From Bacteroidota bacterium (GTDB taxonomy: Bacteria > Bacteroidota > Bacteroidia > Bacteroidales > Prolixibacteraceae): a DNA stretch of 64,000 nucleotides. The position numbers were made by a program, and so were the translations under genes. The notes beneath the pieces were generated by a model that did not search any database, had not been told where the DNA came from, and saw only the letters and a program-made list of their open reading frames with translations. Positions 34,493 to 45,096 of this stretch are shown here, piece after piece (position 1 is the first letter of the stretch; every line of letters begins with the position of its first letter). The stretch spans positions 57,968 through 121,967 of the forward strand of contig JAHEYT010000021.1 of the NCBI GenBank assembly GCA_023251455.1. The letters run 5' to 3'.

Positions 34493-37400
34493 CTATTTAA
34501 TCTTGATGGTGTAAGTGAATGAAGAAGGTTCTGCAAAAACCTGGTATTGTGGCAGAGGTCTTGGGCCACAACCTGCAGAACCAACACCCAGCGTTTTATG
34601 ACTGATGCACAACACGGTAGCGCTGCTTTGTGGCAAATCAATCCGGTACTCGGTTTTTTCCATTTCTTCGTCAGTATAAGGAAGAGCGGTAATCTGCATC
34701 AAATCTTTGTCGCTGGTTACTTTAATTCCCGCTCCCGCTTTCTGCGAAATTTCGGCCCAGCGAACATCTTCGTGGTTTCCGTTATCCATTGGCTTTTCGT
34801 ATGGGGTCATCTGTTCGGCAATAGTGCTACCGTAAAGGCCAACATCAAAACCTCTTTTGCGGTCGCTGTAGTTTTCCATCGGGCCTCTTCCGAAATACGA
34901 AATCTGGTCGAGTTGCTTGTTCAGCATCAACCGAACACCAATTCGTCCAACAACTAATTTCGGATTATTTGAATCCACTTTATTGCTGACCGTGATTTCG
35001 CCATTACCGTTTACCAGGTAAACAACCTCGTAGGTAGCTTCAAATCCATTCTTTCCTTCGGCTTTCATTTTTACTGAAATGCTAGCTTTGTTTGCATCAA
35101 CCTGATTGGCTGCAACTTCATTGACAGTCCATTTCAGTTCTTTCAAACCGTTTTTAACCCAGTCGCGGTCGGCCCACATGTCGTCGTTGCGATGAGGTGC
35201 GCGCCACAAATGCAATTTCGGTCCACCTACGCCTGTTAACAATTCCTGATTGCCTTTTTTGATACTGGTGAATGTCCCAACTGCTTTGTCGAAATCAAGT
35301 GAGAAGTCTTTTCCTTCAACCAGAACTTCTTTTTCGTTCTGGGTTAATTTAACCGGTACATTAGCAACGGCAACAGGCACTTCAGCAACTTTTACCGGAA
35401 ACTGAAATTGATGTGTTGCTACTTCGAAGCCTTTCTTTGCCCACAATTCGTCGTTGTTTTGTGTGAACGAAATACGCACAAAATATTCGGCTCCCGGTTT
35501 TGGATTGGTAACCTTGCAAGGCACACTTACAATTTGTTCTGCTCCGGGTTTCAATTCCTGAAGGTTCAGTTTTCCGCTTGAAATTACTATCCCATTTTCG
35601 GTCAGGCTCCAAGAACTGATAAAGCCATTCAGGTTAATAAACTGGAAGCGGTTACGGATTTTGATGGTTGCTTTTTCAGCATCTTCAACGGTAATTCCAA
35701 TCCACTGGTACGTTTTTTTCATTTCCGGATAGTGCGGTTTAGGCGAACGATCGGAGAAAACGGTTCCTTTATGAATGAAATATTTGTCGTTGGGGAATTC
35801 GCCAAATCCGCCACCGTACGCAATGATCGGGTGTTTCGGGTCGCGGTTGTTGTACAATCCTTGATCCTGATATTCCCAAATTGCGCCACCTAAAAGGGCT
35901 GGATATTTATCGAACAAATCGTTGTATTCGCCCATAGCGCCCATGGAGTTAAACATAGCATGAGCATATTCGCACAAATAGAACGGCTTGGTGTAGGCGG
36001 TATCGTTTAAGGCAATCTTCTCAGTGCCATCGGGACTGGTGTACATCCGGGAGTCGATATCGGCAGGATTATTTTTCTTGATTCCGAAGCGTTCGTAATG
36101 AACAAAGCGGGTTGGATCTATGGCTTTAATCGCGTTCATCGCGGCAACAAAGTTGGAGCCGATTCCGCCATTTTCGTTTCCAAGCGACCATAAAATAATC
36201 GAAGCATGGTTTTTAAAGTTCTCGGTATTGGCCACGTTACGGTCAATAATCTGTGCTTTAATCGTAGGTTCTTCGTCGAACTTTCCGTCGTATCCATGAC
36301 ACTCCACATTAGCTTCGGCTACCAGCCAGATTCCCCATTCGTCGCACAATTCATACCAACGTGGATCGTCGGAATAATGGCAAGTACGTACATGGTTGCA
36401 ATTTCCTTGTTTGATCACTTCCAGGTCGCGAATCATTTGTGCTTCGGTAATGGCATGACCAACTTCGGGCCAATGCTCGTGGCGGTTAACACCTTTCAGC
36501 TTGATGGGCGTTCCGTTAACCAGGAAAAGACGGCCTTTGATCTCAATTTCGCGGAATCCGGTTTTTGATGATAGTATCTCGGTGACTTTGCTGCCTTCAT
36601 TTAAAGTGAGAACGGTGGTGTATAATTTCGGTGTTTCAGCTGTCCATTTGGCAGGGTTTTTCACCGGAAATTTCAGGGTAACCACTTGTTCTTCTCCCGG
36701 GTTTAGAGCCGGAACAGCAACTTCGGCTTTTGCTCCTTTAACTTCTTTGGTTCCATCGAAAAGCGTAGCAATAAGTTTTTGAGCCACTCCTTCCGAAGAA
36801 CCATAATTTTTAATCTTGGCGGTTACATCAACTGTTGCATTTTCGTATTTCGAATCGAGGTCGGTTTTGATGAAATAATCTCGAACGTGTGTTTCAGGAG
36901 TACTCCAGAGAGTCACATTCCGGAAAATACCGCTCAAACGCCACATATCCTGATCTTCGAGGAAACTTCCGGCTGTAAAACGGTAAACCTCAACTGCCAG
37001 GATATTCTTGCCCGGTTTAACGTATTTGGTCACATCAAACTCTGCCGCGTTTCGGCTATTGATGCTATAACCCACTTTTTCGCCGTTGATCCAAAGGAAG
37101 AAACCGGCATCAACGCCGTCGAAAGTGAGAAACAACTGACGGCCATTCCAGTTTTGAGGAACTTCAAACTCGCGGCGGTAACTTCCAACGGGATTTCTTT
37201 CCTTATAGGCCGTGAAAGTTTTTGGTGGCTCACTCATCACACGTGGATAATCTTTTTTGAAGATATAACCCATGTTCCGGTAATACGGAGTTCCATAGCC
37301 CAAAACCTGCCAGTTCGATGGTACCGGAATTTCTTTCCACGCAGATACGTCAAACGAAGGTTTGTAGAAATCGACCGGGCGCTGCTGAGGCCATGCCACC

Positions 37401-37729
37401 CAATTAAATTTCCACATGCCATTCAGGCTTTGGCAGAACGACGAAGCATGACGAATTGCTTTTAAAGCTTCGGCCTGGCTGCCATAAACCATTAAGGTGG
37501 CATGTGCAGGTTCTTTGTTAATGCCCAACAATTCGGGATTCTCAATTTCAGGAGGAATAGCTGCCCCTACAACCACGGTATCGGTGGTGCTAACCGAGAC
37601 TGAATTAATCATTGATCTTTGCTCAACGAATTGTTTTTTTGTTGAAGAAGTCGATCCATTGCTAAATGCCTGAGCAATGAAAACGGCCATTAAGGCCAGA
37701 CTTAAGAATATCGTTTTTCTCATTTTCAA
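34493..37729 (-). CDS. secreted GH2-family β-galactosidase (LacZ-like)
   Basis: This 1078-residue protein has a signal peptide (MKMRKTIFLSLALMAVFIAQA). Domains in order are a sugar-binding GH2 jelly roll (about 90-280), an immunoglobulin-like domain (about 285-390), the TIM barrel (about 395-690) with acid/base Glu519 in WSLGNENGG and nucleophile Glu587 in LCEYAHAM, then a β-sandwich and a C-terminal Bgal_small_N domain (GVGGPKLHLWRAPHRNDD and FGRGPMENYSDRK). The full-length LacZ arrangement with a signal peptide indicates extracytoplasmic galactoside hydrolysis. It is divergent from the GH76-like gene. Confidence 0.95.
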   Translation of the reverse strand: MKMRKTIFLSLALMAVFIAQAFSNGSTSSTKKQFVEQRSMINSVSVSTTDTVVVGAAIPPEIENPELLGINKEPAHATLMVYGSQAEALKAIRHASSFCQSLNGMWKFNWVAWPQQRPVDFYKPSFDVSAWKEIPVPSNWQVLGYGTPYYRNMGYIFKKDYPRVMSEPPKTFTAYKERNPVGSYRREFEVPQNWNGRQLFLTFDGVDAGFFLWINGEKVGYSINSRNAAEFDVTKYVKPGKNILAVEVYRFTAGSFLEDQDMWRLSGIFRNVTLWSTPETHVRDYFIKTDLDSKYENATVDVTAKIKNYGSSEGVAQKLIATLFDGTKEVKGAKAEVAVPALNPGEEQVVTLKFPVKNPAKWTAETPKLYTTVLTLNEGSKVTEILSSKTGFREIEIKGRLFLVNGTPIKLKGVNRHEHWPEVGHAITEAQMIRDLEVIKQGNCNHVRTCHYSDDPRWYELCDEWGIWLVAEANVECHGYDGKFDEEPTIKAQIIDRNVANTENFKNHASIILWSLGNENGGIGSNFVAAMNAIKAIDPTRFVHYERFGIKKNNPADIDSRMYTSPDGTEKIALNDTAYTKPFYLCEYAHAMFNSMGAMGEYNDLFDKYPALLGGAIWEYQDQGLYNNRDPKHPIIAYGGGFGEFPNDKYFIHKGTVFSDRSPKPHYPEMKKTYQWIGITVEDAEKATIKIRNRFQFINLNGFISSWSLTENGIVISSGKLNLQELKPGAEQIVSVPCKVTNPKPGAEYFVRISFTQNNDELWAKKGFEVATHQFQFPVKVAEVPVAVANVPVKLTQNEKEVLVEGKDFSLDFDKAVGTFTSIKKGNQELLTGVGGPKLHLWRAPHRNDDMWADRDWVKNGLKELKWTVNEVAANQVDANKASISVKMKAEGKNGFEATYEVVYLVNGNGEITVSNKVDSNNPKLVVGRIGVRLMLNKQLDQISYFGRGPMENYSDRKRGFDVGLYGSTIAEQMTPYEKPMDNGNHEDVRWAEISQKAGAGIKVTSDKDLMQITALPYTDEEMEKTEYRIDLPQSSATVLCISHKTLGVGSAGCGPRPLPQYQVFAEPSSFTYTIKIK

Positions 37730-37817
37730 TTAAGATTAGGTTTAATAACGTCGAAAAGTAGAAATAAAAAATGTGCCTGATATGTAATAATCGTCACACA
37801 TATGTCCATATTGGCCT

Positions 37818-37846
37818 TTTGAATGGGAAATCTTATTCTATTTTTG
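37818..37846 (+). promoter_or_regulatory. promoter of the GH76-like gene (TTTG-N17-TATTTTTG)
   Basis: TTTG at 37818-37821 and TATTTTTG at 37839-37846 match the Bacteroidota -33 and -7 elements with a 17-bp spacer. The start would fall near 37850, about 25 nt before the ATG at 37875. Confidence 0.65.
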
Positions 37847-37874
37847 TGGAACCTAAATCCGATATTCCAAAACC

Positions 37875-39059
37875 ATGAAAAAGTATATACTTTCCTTAAT
37901 TTTATTATCATTCCTGAACATTTCATTTGCTCAACATTCCGACATTTCAAACCGAGAAGTACGAAAAATGGTCGATTATATACACGATCATTACCGCGAC
38001 GACTATACTTCATTCGGAAACTCTAAAATCCTGGACTGGCAGAAAGCGGTAGTAAGTATGATGTTCGTGCATGCCTACGAAGTTTTGGGCGATGCCAAAT
38101 ATCTGGATTGGGCCAATGATGCGCTTTACGTGGAATTTAACCTGAGCGATGACCAATGCTGGGGCGCCAACGCGCTCGTTGAACTGAATCAGCACGGAAT
38201 AAAACCTGCCGCAAAACAATACAAAGACGAAGCTGGAAAAAGTTACCTGATGAATTATTCCTATCAGGATATTTTCAACTATGGATTGACCACTTCACCT
38301 AAAGTTGCCCCTGATCCGTATTTTGGCTATTACGACTCTCCCACCAACGGTGGACAGCGTGGTGTTTTCTGGAACCGGCAATGCAGTTCGTACAACACCT
38401 GTACACTCGGGCAGGCCATCATCCTGGCATTCCGGATGCCCGAAAAGGAAATCAAAGGGAAATCGCCGCTGGAATTCGCATCAACATGGCTTCGTCTGCA
38501 AAACGATTTGCTGATTGATCAGCATTCCGGATTAATCTACGATAATTATCAGTTGGGCAGCAAACAAAGCAACAAGGGAAATTATGCCTACAACAACGGA
38601 ATTGTGCTGGGTGCACTCGGATTAGCCTTGAAAAAAGCTCGGGCTCAACACGCATTTGTTCCTGATGTTGCCGCAAAAGTAGTGAATTTTGTGACCACCG
38701 GAATGGCCGAAAACGGTGTACTTTATTCACCATCAGCCGATTTCAGGAACAACAATGCACATGCTTTTAATGGTATTTTTATGCATTTTGCACCGTTTTA
38801 CCTCTTTTCAGATTGCCCTGCGGCTTCAAAAAATCAGTTGAAAAATTTTATCAGTCAATGTGCCACTGCCGTCTGGAAACAAACCGAAGAAAAGAAAAAT
38901 CAGGAAAACCAGTATGCCGTAAGCTATTCTTGGGGAAAACCATTCAATGCTTCAGAAACGAACTGCATGACCACAGTTTCGGCAGCCGAATGTTTACTGA
39001 CTTACCTCCAGATGAAAGAAAACATTCTGCCAGTTGATTATCAAATTCAGAAACAGTGA
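37875..39059 (+). CDS. secreted GH76-like glycosidase (α-1,6-mannanase fold)
   Basis: This 394-residue protein has a signal peptide (to about Gln20). Helix-rich sequence with conserved-type segments SDDQCWGANAL (Asp92-Asp93, matching the twin-Asp catalytic motif of GH76), WNRQCSSYNTCTLGQAI and YAYNNGIVLGALGLAL fits the (α/α)6 barrel of GH76 endo-α-1,6-mannanases. It may degrade fungal or related mannan, but the assignment is from fold hallmarks and not certain. It is divergent from the GH2 β-galactosidase gene with a clear promoter between them. Confidence 0.75.
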   Translation: MKKYILSLILLSFLNISFAQHSDISNREVRKMVDYIHDHYRDDYTSFGNSKILDWQKAVVSMMFVHAYEVLGDAKYLDWANDALYVEFNLSDDQCWGANALVELNQHGIKPAAKQYKDEAGKSYLMNYSYQDIFNYGLTTSPKVAPDPYFGYYDSPTNGGQRGVFWNRQCSSYNTCTLGQAIILAFRMPEKEIKGKSPLEFASTWLRLQNDLLIDQHSGLIYDNYQLGSKQSNKGNYAYNNGIVLGALGLALKKARAQHAFVPDVAAKVVNFVTTGMAENGVLYSPSADFRNNNAHAFNGIFMHFAPFYLFSDCPAASKNQLKNFISQCATAVWKQTEEKKNQENQYAVSYSWGKPFNASETNCMTTVSAAECLLTYLQMKENILPVDYQIQKQ

Positions 39060-39136
39060 GATAAGAGCCTGTTTAAATTTTTCCCAAGGGGAAAATCGGT
39101 TGGTAATTAAAAAAGATCTGGGCTTTTCTGAAAAAG

Positions 39137-39172
39137 AAAAAGTTCCTAAACACCCACGGTTCCGGAACTTTT
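39137..39172. terminator. bidirectional terminator between GH76-like and DUF4252 genes
   Basis: AAAAGTTCC and GGAACTTTT form a 9-bp stem with a 17-nt loop and A/T flanks on both sides. It sits between convergent genes. Confidence 0.6.
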
Positions 39173-39201
39173 ATATTTGAAGCATTGCCTTTTTAGCTGA
39201 T

Positions 39202-39702
39202 CTATTTGGCTTTAATATCCAGATCGAGAGAACCTGTAATTTTGCCAATGTCGTCCGGATCAATCACCCCACGAATGCTGATCAGCGTGTTATCATTTCC
39301 ACCAACAACCATCAGCAATTCCGAAAGTTTTCCTTTCTCGCCTGAACGTCCGTAGAAACGAACCACTTCGTCTTTTTCGGTCACTTCCATCAGCACCTCG
39401 TAATTGTGGTTCTTGAAAAACCCGTCGGCTTCCAGTTCTTTGTAAAAATTGAGGCCTTTATTCAACTCTTTGTCTTCAACCGACAGAATCCGAATACCGC
39501 TCAGTTTTTCGAGCATGGCCGTTTCTTTACTTTTCGATTCGTCGAATTTACTCGCAAAACTCAGCAGTTTTCCGCTGATATTCACGGTTGTAAATCCTTC
39601 CCGATTGGCGTATTTATTAAAAAGTTTGTCAATCGGACTGTTGTCCTGTGCCATCACCCATAAAGGGATCAACAAAACCAAAGTCATTAATAATTTTTTC
39701 AT
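39202..39702 (-). CDS. DUF4252-family exported protein
   Basis: The 166 residues begin with a signal peptide (MKKLLMTLVLLIPLWVMAQ) and carry the DUF4252 pattern, with LFNKYANREGFTTVNISGKLL, EKLSGIRIL and LSELLMVVGGNDNTLISIRG. It is the last gene of an operon with an ECF sigma factor and a membrane anti-sigma-like gene, starting 2 nt beyond the stop of the latter. DUF4252 proteins of Bacteroidota often sit in such clusters and may be the surface-stress output or sensor component. Function unknown. Confidence 0.85.
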   Translation of the reverse strand: MKKLLMTLVLLIPLWVMAQDNSPIDKLFNKYANREGFTTVNISGKLLSFASKFDESKSKETAMLEKLSGIRILSVEDKELNKGLNFYKELEADGFFKNHNYEVLMEVTEKDEVVRFYGRSGEKGKLSELLMVVGGNDNTLISIRGVIDPDDIGKITGSLDLDIKAK

Positions 39703-39704
39703 GG

Positions 39705-40250
39705 TTATTCTTTTTTAAGTTTTTTATTCAAATTCGATACCTCGTTCATCTGTTTAAACCCTTTGTTAAGCTTCGACATTCCTGACTTCAGGGGGTCAAC
39801 CGCATTTTCAATTTTCCCGATTGGTCTCAGCTGGGCCAAGCCTTTGTTGTATTTTCCGGCAACAAATTCGAGGGTTTTACTGGCTTCAGAATAAGCCTGT
39901 TTCGGGTCCGAAAAGGTATCTTTCCACTGGTTTTGGCTGCTGTAAAAATTCACAGCCAACATCACCAGAATCACAGAAGCCGCTACTCCGGTAACAATTT
40001 GCCACATCCAGCGGTACCGTAGTTTCTCCTTGTGCTCCGATTCGAGGATAAAATTCATCAAATCCTCGCCCAAAGCCGGATCTTCATCAGCCGAAAGTTC
40101 CTTTATTCCTGAAAATAGGGGAACATACATTTTCAGGACATCATCCACCTCTCCGGAAGTAAAATAAGTGATCAGTTCATTTTCTTCGTCGATCGTGGTT
40201 TCGGCATCAAAGTACTTTTGAAGCAGTATATGTATTTTCTGTGATTCCAT
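39705..40250 (-). CDS. single-pass membrane protein, probable anti-sigma factor
   Basis: This 181-residue protein has a short cytoplasmic N-terminus (MESQKIHILLQKYFDAETTIDEENEL), a single hydrophobic helix (about 83-102, MWQIVTGVAASVILVMLAVNF) and a charged tail. This is the layout of Bacteroidota anti-sigma-like proteins that accompany ECF sigma genes. Its start codon lies inside the sigma gene, an overlap of 44 bp in another frame, which suggests translational coupling. No family zinc motif is present. Confidence 0.75.
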   Translation of the reverse strand: MESQKIHILLQKYFDAETTIDEENELITYFTSGEVDDVLKMYVPLFSGIKELSADEDPALGEDLMNFILESEHKEKLRYRWMWQIVTGVAASVILVMLAVNFYSSQNQWKDTFSDPKQAYSEASKTLEFVAGKYNKGLAQLRPIGKIENAVDPLKSGMSKLNKGFKQMNEVSNLNKKLKKE

Positions 40251-40749
40251 AGTTTTGAATTTTTAAGATTTCATCCCGTACTTTTTTGCGGGCACGCGAC
40301 AAATTCACCCTTATTGCGTTCACATTCAACTGTGTTGCTTCGGCAATTTCTTCAAATTCGAGCTGATCGATGTCGCGCAAATGAATGATGGTCCGCTGAA
40401 TATCGGGTAACCCGGCAATGATTCGTTTCACCTGATCGACTGAGTTCGACAAATCCAGATAATCGGTATCCGAACTTTCCTCATCAGGGAACTTCACTTT
40501 TTTCATCGATTCAATCGAGATCGTTCGTCGCGAACGAATCATATCCAGGCATCGGTTTCGGGTCATCCGGAAAGCAAAAGCTTCCAGATTTTCTACTTTC
40601 CCTAGTTCTTCGCGCTTTTGCCAGAGTTTCAGAAACACATCCTGAAGTACATCTTTCGCCTCTTCCTCATCCTGAAGAATCTGGTTGGCAAACCGCAACA
40701 ACTTGTTGCTGATCGGAAGTACATCGGTTTTAAAATCTCTGGCTAACAT
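40207..40749 (-). CDS. ECF-type RNA polymerase sigma factor
   Basis: The 180 residues have region 2 (LRFANQILQDEEEAKDVLQDVFLKLWQ and FAFRMTRNRCLDMIRSRR) and region 4 (LPDIQRTIIHLRDIDQLEFEEIAEAT with helix-turn-helix LNVNAIRVNLSRARKKVRDEI). It begins an operon of sigma, anti-sigma and DUF4252 genes. Its last 44 bp overlap the start of the anti-sigma gene. It is unrelated in detail to the sigma factor at 20194. Confidence 0.92.
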   Translation of the reverse strand: MLARDFKTDVLPISNKLLRFANQILQDEEEAKDVLQDVFLKLWQKREELGKVENLEAFAFRMTRNRCLDMIRSRRTISIESMKKVKFPDEESSDTDYLDLSNSVDQVKRIIAGLPDIQRTIIHLRDIDQLEFEEIAEATQLNVNAIRVNLSRARKKVRDEILKIQNYGITENTYTASKVL

Positions 40750-40830
40750 TCAAGCTCTTTTCTGATAGTTTCAAAGTTAAGACGAACCAAGCCGAATTTC
40801 ATTACATACGAAAGAAAAAATAATTGGGAT

Positions 40831-40962
40831 TAACCACAGAGAACACAGATTAACACAGAGAAAGAATTTCTATTCATTTCTGCCAGAAAAGCCAGGCGGC
40901 AAAGAATATGCGGATGACTATTCCTGCAGCTACCTGTAATTTGAAACTTGAAATTTGGAACT
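40831..40962. repeat. intergenic word-like repeats
   Basis: AACCACAGAG-AACACAGA-TTAACACAGAG (about 40831-40860) is a triple CACAGAG-type word array of the sort scattered in many bacterial genomes. TTTGAAACTTGAAATTTGG (40940-40958) shares words with 10175-10238. Neither contains a gene. Confidence 0.45.
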
Positions 40963-40966
40963 ATTT

Positions 40967-41431
40967 TCAATAAAGCTCAGCATCGAGCACATCTTTGATT
41001 TCCATCAGGTTGTTTTCGAGCAGCAGCATATTGTCGATCATGAAGTTAAAGATGTCGGGCCATTGGTTTTGGCGGTGAAAATCGACATTGGGAAGTGACG
41101 TGTAGATGCGGCAAACTTCCTGCCCGCTTTCCCTGACAAAGCAAATATCCCATTCGAGTGGTTGAGTAAATCCTTCTTCCAGAAATTTACTGTATTTCTG
41201 AAGCGTTTCAAATATCTCCAGACGGCGGCTTTCCTGCCGACTATTCACTTCAATCATGACCAAAGCTTCTGTGCGGGTCACATCAAATTTCAGATCGATG
41301 CCGCTGAGACCGGTATCGTGCAGCAACCACTTCTTCTTTTTATGGCGCAACTCCGGAACAATTTCGCTACGGCGGGCAAATACAATCCAAAATTCCTTGC
41401 GCAATAGTTTTGCTTCGTCTTTACTATACAT
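40967..41431 (-). CDS. DUF4268-family protein
   Basis: The 154-residue cytoplasmic protein matches the DUF4268 domain: FWIVFARRSEIVPELRHKKKKW, the charged LKFDVTRTEALVMIEVNSRQ segment with an acidic/basic putative core, and ICFVRESGQEVCRIYT. DUF4268 is sometimes attached to nuclease-like proteins, but a stand-alone function is not known. It is upstream of the sigma gene cluster in opposite sense to none, and is separated from it by about 220 bp of repeat DNA. Confidence 0.8.
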   Translation of the reverse strand: MYSKDEAKLLRKEFWIVFARRSEIVPELRHKKKKWLLHDTGLSGIDLKFDVTRTEALVMIEVNSRQESRRLEIFETLQKYSKFLEEGFTQPLEWDICFVRESGQEVCRIYTSLPNVDFHRQNQWPDIFNFMIDNMLLLENNLMEIKDVLDAELY

Positions 41432-41630
41432 GAATTAGAATTTGAGCTGCAAAGAAAACAGAAAAAGCAATAAAAACATTTAAGAGCGAAATTAGCAGAT
41501 TCAAATTTGGGTATAAATAACCTTTTCAGCGATAAAATAAGCCAGTTCTTCGATATCGTTTCATAAACCTGATGGCACGATGTAATTTGACACTAATTAT
41601 CGGTTATCACTAAAACTAAAAAATCTCAAA

Positions 41631-41984
41631 ATGAAAAAATTATTTTTTGCATTTGCAGTAGTTCTTTTTGGAACATTTGTTTGTAACGCTGCCGAAATCG
41701 ATGGAAAATGGGAAACTACAATTAAAGGCCAGGATGGAGACATGGAACTTGTCTTTGTTTTTAAAGCCGACGGAGCAACTTTGACCGGTTCCATTGTAAC
41801 ACCTATGGGAGAAATGCCCTTCACGAACGGGAAAGTTGACGGAAAAGAATTTTCGTTCGATTTGGATATGATGGGAAATACCATTAAGCACAAAGGCACT
41901 GTAGAAGGCAATGAAATTAAAATGAAATCAGAAGGTGGTCCTGGCGGTGATGCTGAGATGATTTTAAAGAAAGTCGTTGAATAA
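41631..41984 (+). CDS. small exported β-rich protein of unknown function
   Basis: The 117 residues start with a signal peptide (MKKLFFAFAVVLFGTFVCNA). The mature part is β-strand rich with the segments IDGKWETTIKG, ELVFVFKADGATLTGSIVTP and GKEFSFDLDMMGNTIKHKGTVEGNEI, resembling a small lipocalin-like barrel. Short exported proteins of this kind are common in Bacteroidota, and the fold is inferred only from the strand pattern. A bidirectional terminator separates it from enolase. Confidence 0.65.
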   Translation: MKKLFFAFAVVLFGTFVCNAAEIDGKWETTIKGQDGDMELVFVFKADGATLTGSIVTPMGEMPFTNGKVDGKEFSFDLDMMGNTIKHKGTVEGNEIKMKSEGGPGGDAEMILKKVVE

Positions 41985-42000
41985 ACAACTTTTTACTACA

Positions 42001-42039
42001 AAAGAAAGCCGTCTAAAACTCAATTCAGACGGCTTTCTT
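42001..42039. terminator. bidirectional terminator between the small exported protein and enolase
   Basis: Perfect 13-bp arms (AAGAAAGCCGTCT and its complement) with a 12-nt loop lie between the two converging genes, with a T-rich flank on each side. Confidence 0.82.
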
Positions 42040-42058
42040 ATAAAATAATATACTGATG

Positions 42059-43405
<1,347 letters not shown>

Positions 43406-43441
43406 CTAATTATCAGACTATTAATCGTTTTTTAATATTTA

Positions 43442-43449
43442 CAAAGGTA
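43442..43449 (-). promoter_or_regulatory. candidate -7 box of eno (TACCTTTG)
   Basis: TACCTTTG on the minus strand fits TAnnTTTG and lies about 85 bp before the enolase start. No -33 TTTG at a standard distance was found, so the call is tentative. Confidence 0.4.
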
Positions 43450-43606
43450 ATAAAAGCTTCCAAAGAATGAATGAAACTATGGAAGGCAAAACTTTTTTAA
43501 ATAACAATCGACACCAGAGTTTGTTAATCCAAAATAAAATATTTCTCAGAAATCTGCTGAAAGATTCCGATCAAACTGGTTATCTTTCCAAAACAAAATA
43601 GGATAC

Positions 43607-45040
43607 ATGGGAAAATCAATTATCTATACCTGCATTTTTGCTCTTTGGGCAACTTTTAGTACGGCTCAAAATGCATTAAATTCGGTCCAGCAAAAAATTA
43701 CCAGTTGGCAAACGACGCCAGTATTGGCAAACGCCAGCATTGGCATTACCGTTTCCGACAACCAAACCAATGAAAAACTACTTGAATCGAAGCCACAACT
43801 TAGCCTGGTTCCCGCCTCCATTCTGAAAGCAATAACAACCGCCACGGCATTGGAAGTTTTTGGTCCTGAATTCCGGTTCCAAACCACCCTCTCTTACTCA
43901 GGAATTATCCGTAACGATACGCTTTTCGGCGACCTACAAATTATTGGTGGTGGCGATCCAACGCTTGGATCCATGTATTTTCCTGAAAACAAAAATTTTC
44001 TGGATGAATGGGTAAAAGTTATCGGGAACAATCACATTCGAGTGATATCCGGAAACTTAATTGTTGATGCGGCGATTTATGAAAAAGTACAGGTACCCGG
44101 AAGCTGGGTATGGGAAGACCTGGGCAATTATTTTGGTGCCGGAGCCTCCGGAATTAGTGTATTCGACAACATGTACGAAATTCACCTAAAATCAGAAGAT
44201 GTTGCCGGGAAACCAACCAAAGTTATTGGCATCAATCCTGAAGTTCCAAATCTGGATTTGACGAATGAAGTGCTTTCATCTGATTCGAACAGCGATGAAG
44301 CATATGTATTTGGAAGTCCTGAAGAAAACAAAAGAGTTGTTCGGGGTACCATTCCAAAAAATCAGGCCGACTTCGTTGTTAAAGCTTCGGTTCCAAATCC
44401 GTCAGCACTTTTGGCCAGTGAATTCAGGAAAAAACTATCATTAAACGGAATCGTCCTTTCAGGAGAAACAAAATACGAAAAAGCCGTGAGTTCCGCAAAA
44501 TTATCAGTTGTTCAATCTCCTCCCCTGCGCGAAATCATCAAAGTAACCAATCATGAAAGCGTGAACCTGTTTGCCGAGCATTTCCTGAAACATCTGGCTT
44601 TTCACAAGACCGGACTGGGAACTACTGAAGATGGCTGTAAATTCGTAATGCAATACTGGAAAGATAAAGGATTGGACATGACCGGATTTTTCATGAACGA
44701 CGGAAGTGGGTTGTCGCGATTCAATGCCATTACAGCAAACCAAATGGTTTCAATTCTGAATTATATGAAAACCAAAAGCGCTTATTCGGTAGATTTCAAT
44801 AATTCGCTTGCAACAGTTGGGAATGGTACTTTGACGGTTTTCACGGAGGCCAACTTTCCGAATGAATGTCTGCAGGCCAAAAGCGGCTCGATGACCCGTG
44901 TTCGTTGTTATGCAGGTTACCTGACCACACTTTCAGGCAAGCAACTTTCGTTTGCCATTATGCTGAATAATTTTTCGTGCAGCCAGAAAGAAGCAACGCT
45001 GAAAATCGAGGAATTGCTAGTTGAATTGAGGAAAATCTAA
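43607..45040 (+). CDS. dacB: D-alanyl-D-alanine carboxypeptidase/endopeptidase (PBP4, peptidase S13)
   Basis: This 477-residue protein has a signal peptide ending STAQ (about 21). The three penicillin-binding motifs are SILK (Ser71, Lys74), SVN (Ser318, Asn320) and KSG (425-427), with an inserted domain between the first two motifs as in DacB/PBP4. It trims peptide cross-links of peptidoglycan in the periplasm. A bidirectional terminator at 45046 separates it from ilvC. Confidence 0.92.
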   Translation: MGKSIIYTCIFALWATFSTAQNALNSVQQKITSWQTTPVLANASIGITVSDNQTNEKLLESKPQLSLVPASILKAITTATALEVFGPEFRFQTTLSYSGIIRNDTLFGDLQIIGGGDPTLGSMYFPENKNFLDEWVKVIGNNHIRVISGNLIVDAAIYEKVQVPGSWVWEDLGNYFGAGASGISVFDNMYEIHLKSEDVAGKPTKVIGINPEVPNLDLTNEVLSSDSNSDEAYVFGSPEENKRVVRGTIPKNQADFVVKASVPNPSALLASEFRKKLSLNGIVLSGETKYEKAVSSAKLSVVQSPPLREIIKVTNHESVNLFAEHFLKHLAFHKTGLGTTEDGCKFVMQYWKDKGLDMTGFFMNDGSGLSRFNAITANQMVSILNYMKTKSAYSVDFNNSLATVGNGTLTVFTEANFPNECLQAKSGSMTRVRCYAGYLTTLSGKQLSFAIMLNNFSCSQKEATLKIEELLVELRKI

Positions 45041-45045
45041 ATAAA

Positions 45046-45071
45046 AAAGCCTCGTCTTTCAACGAGGCTTT
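45046..45071. terminator. bidirectional terminator between dacB and ilvC
   Basis: AAAGCCTCGT and ACGAGGCTTT form a 10-bp stem with a 6-nt loop between converging genes. Confidence 0.85.
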
Positions 45072-45096
45072 CTATATCAATTTGATTTTCTATTTC

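Noticed and set aside
36779..37465. 228-codon plus-strand open frame inside the GH2 gene
   Set aside because: Antisense to the sugar-binding and Ig-like domains of a full LacZ-type enzyme; no motif.
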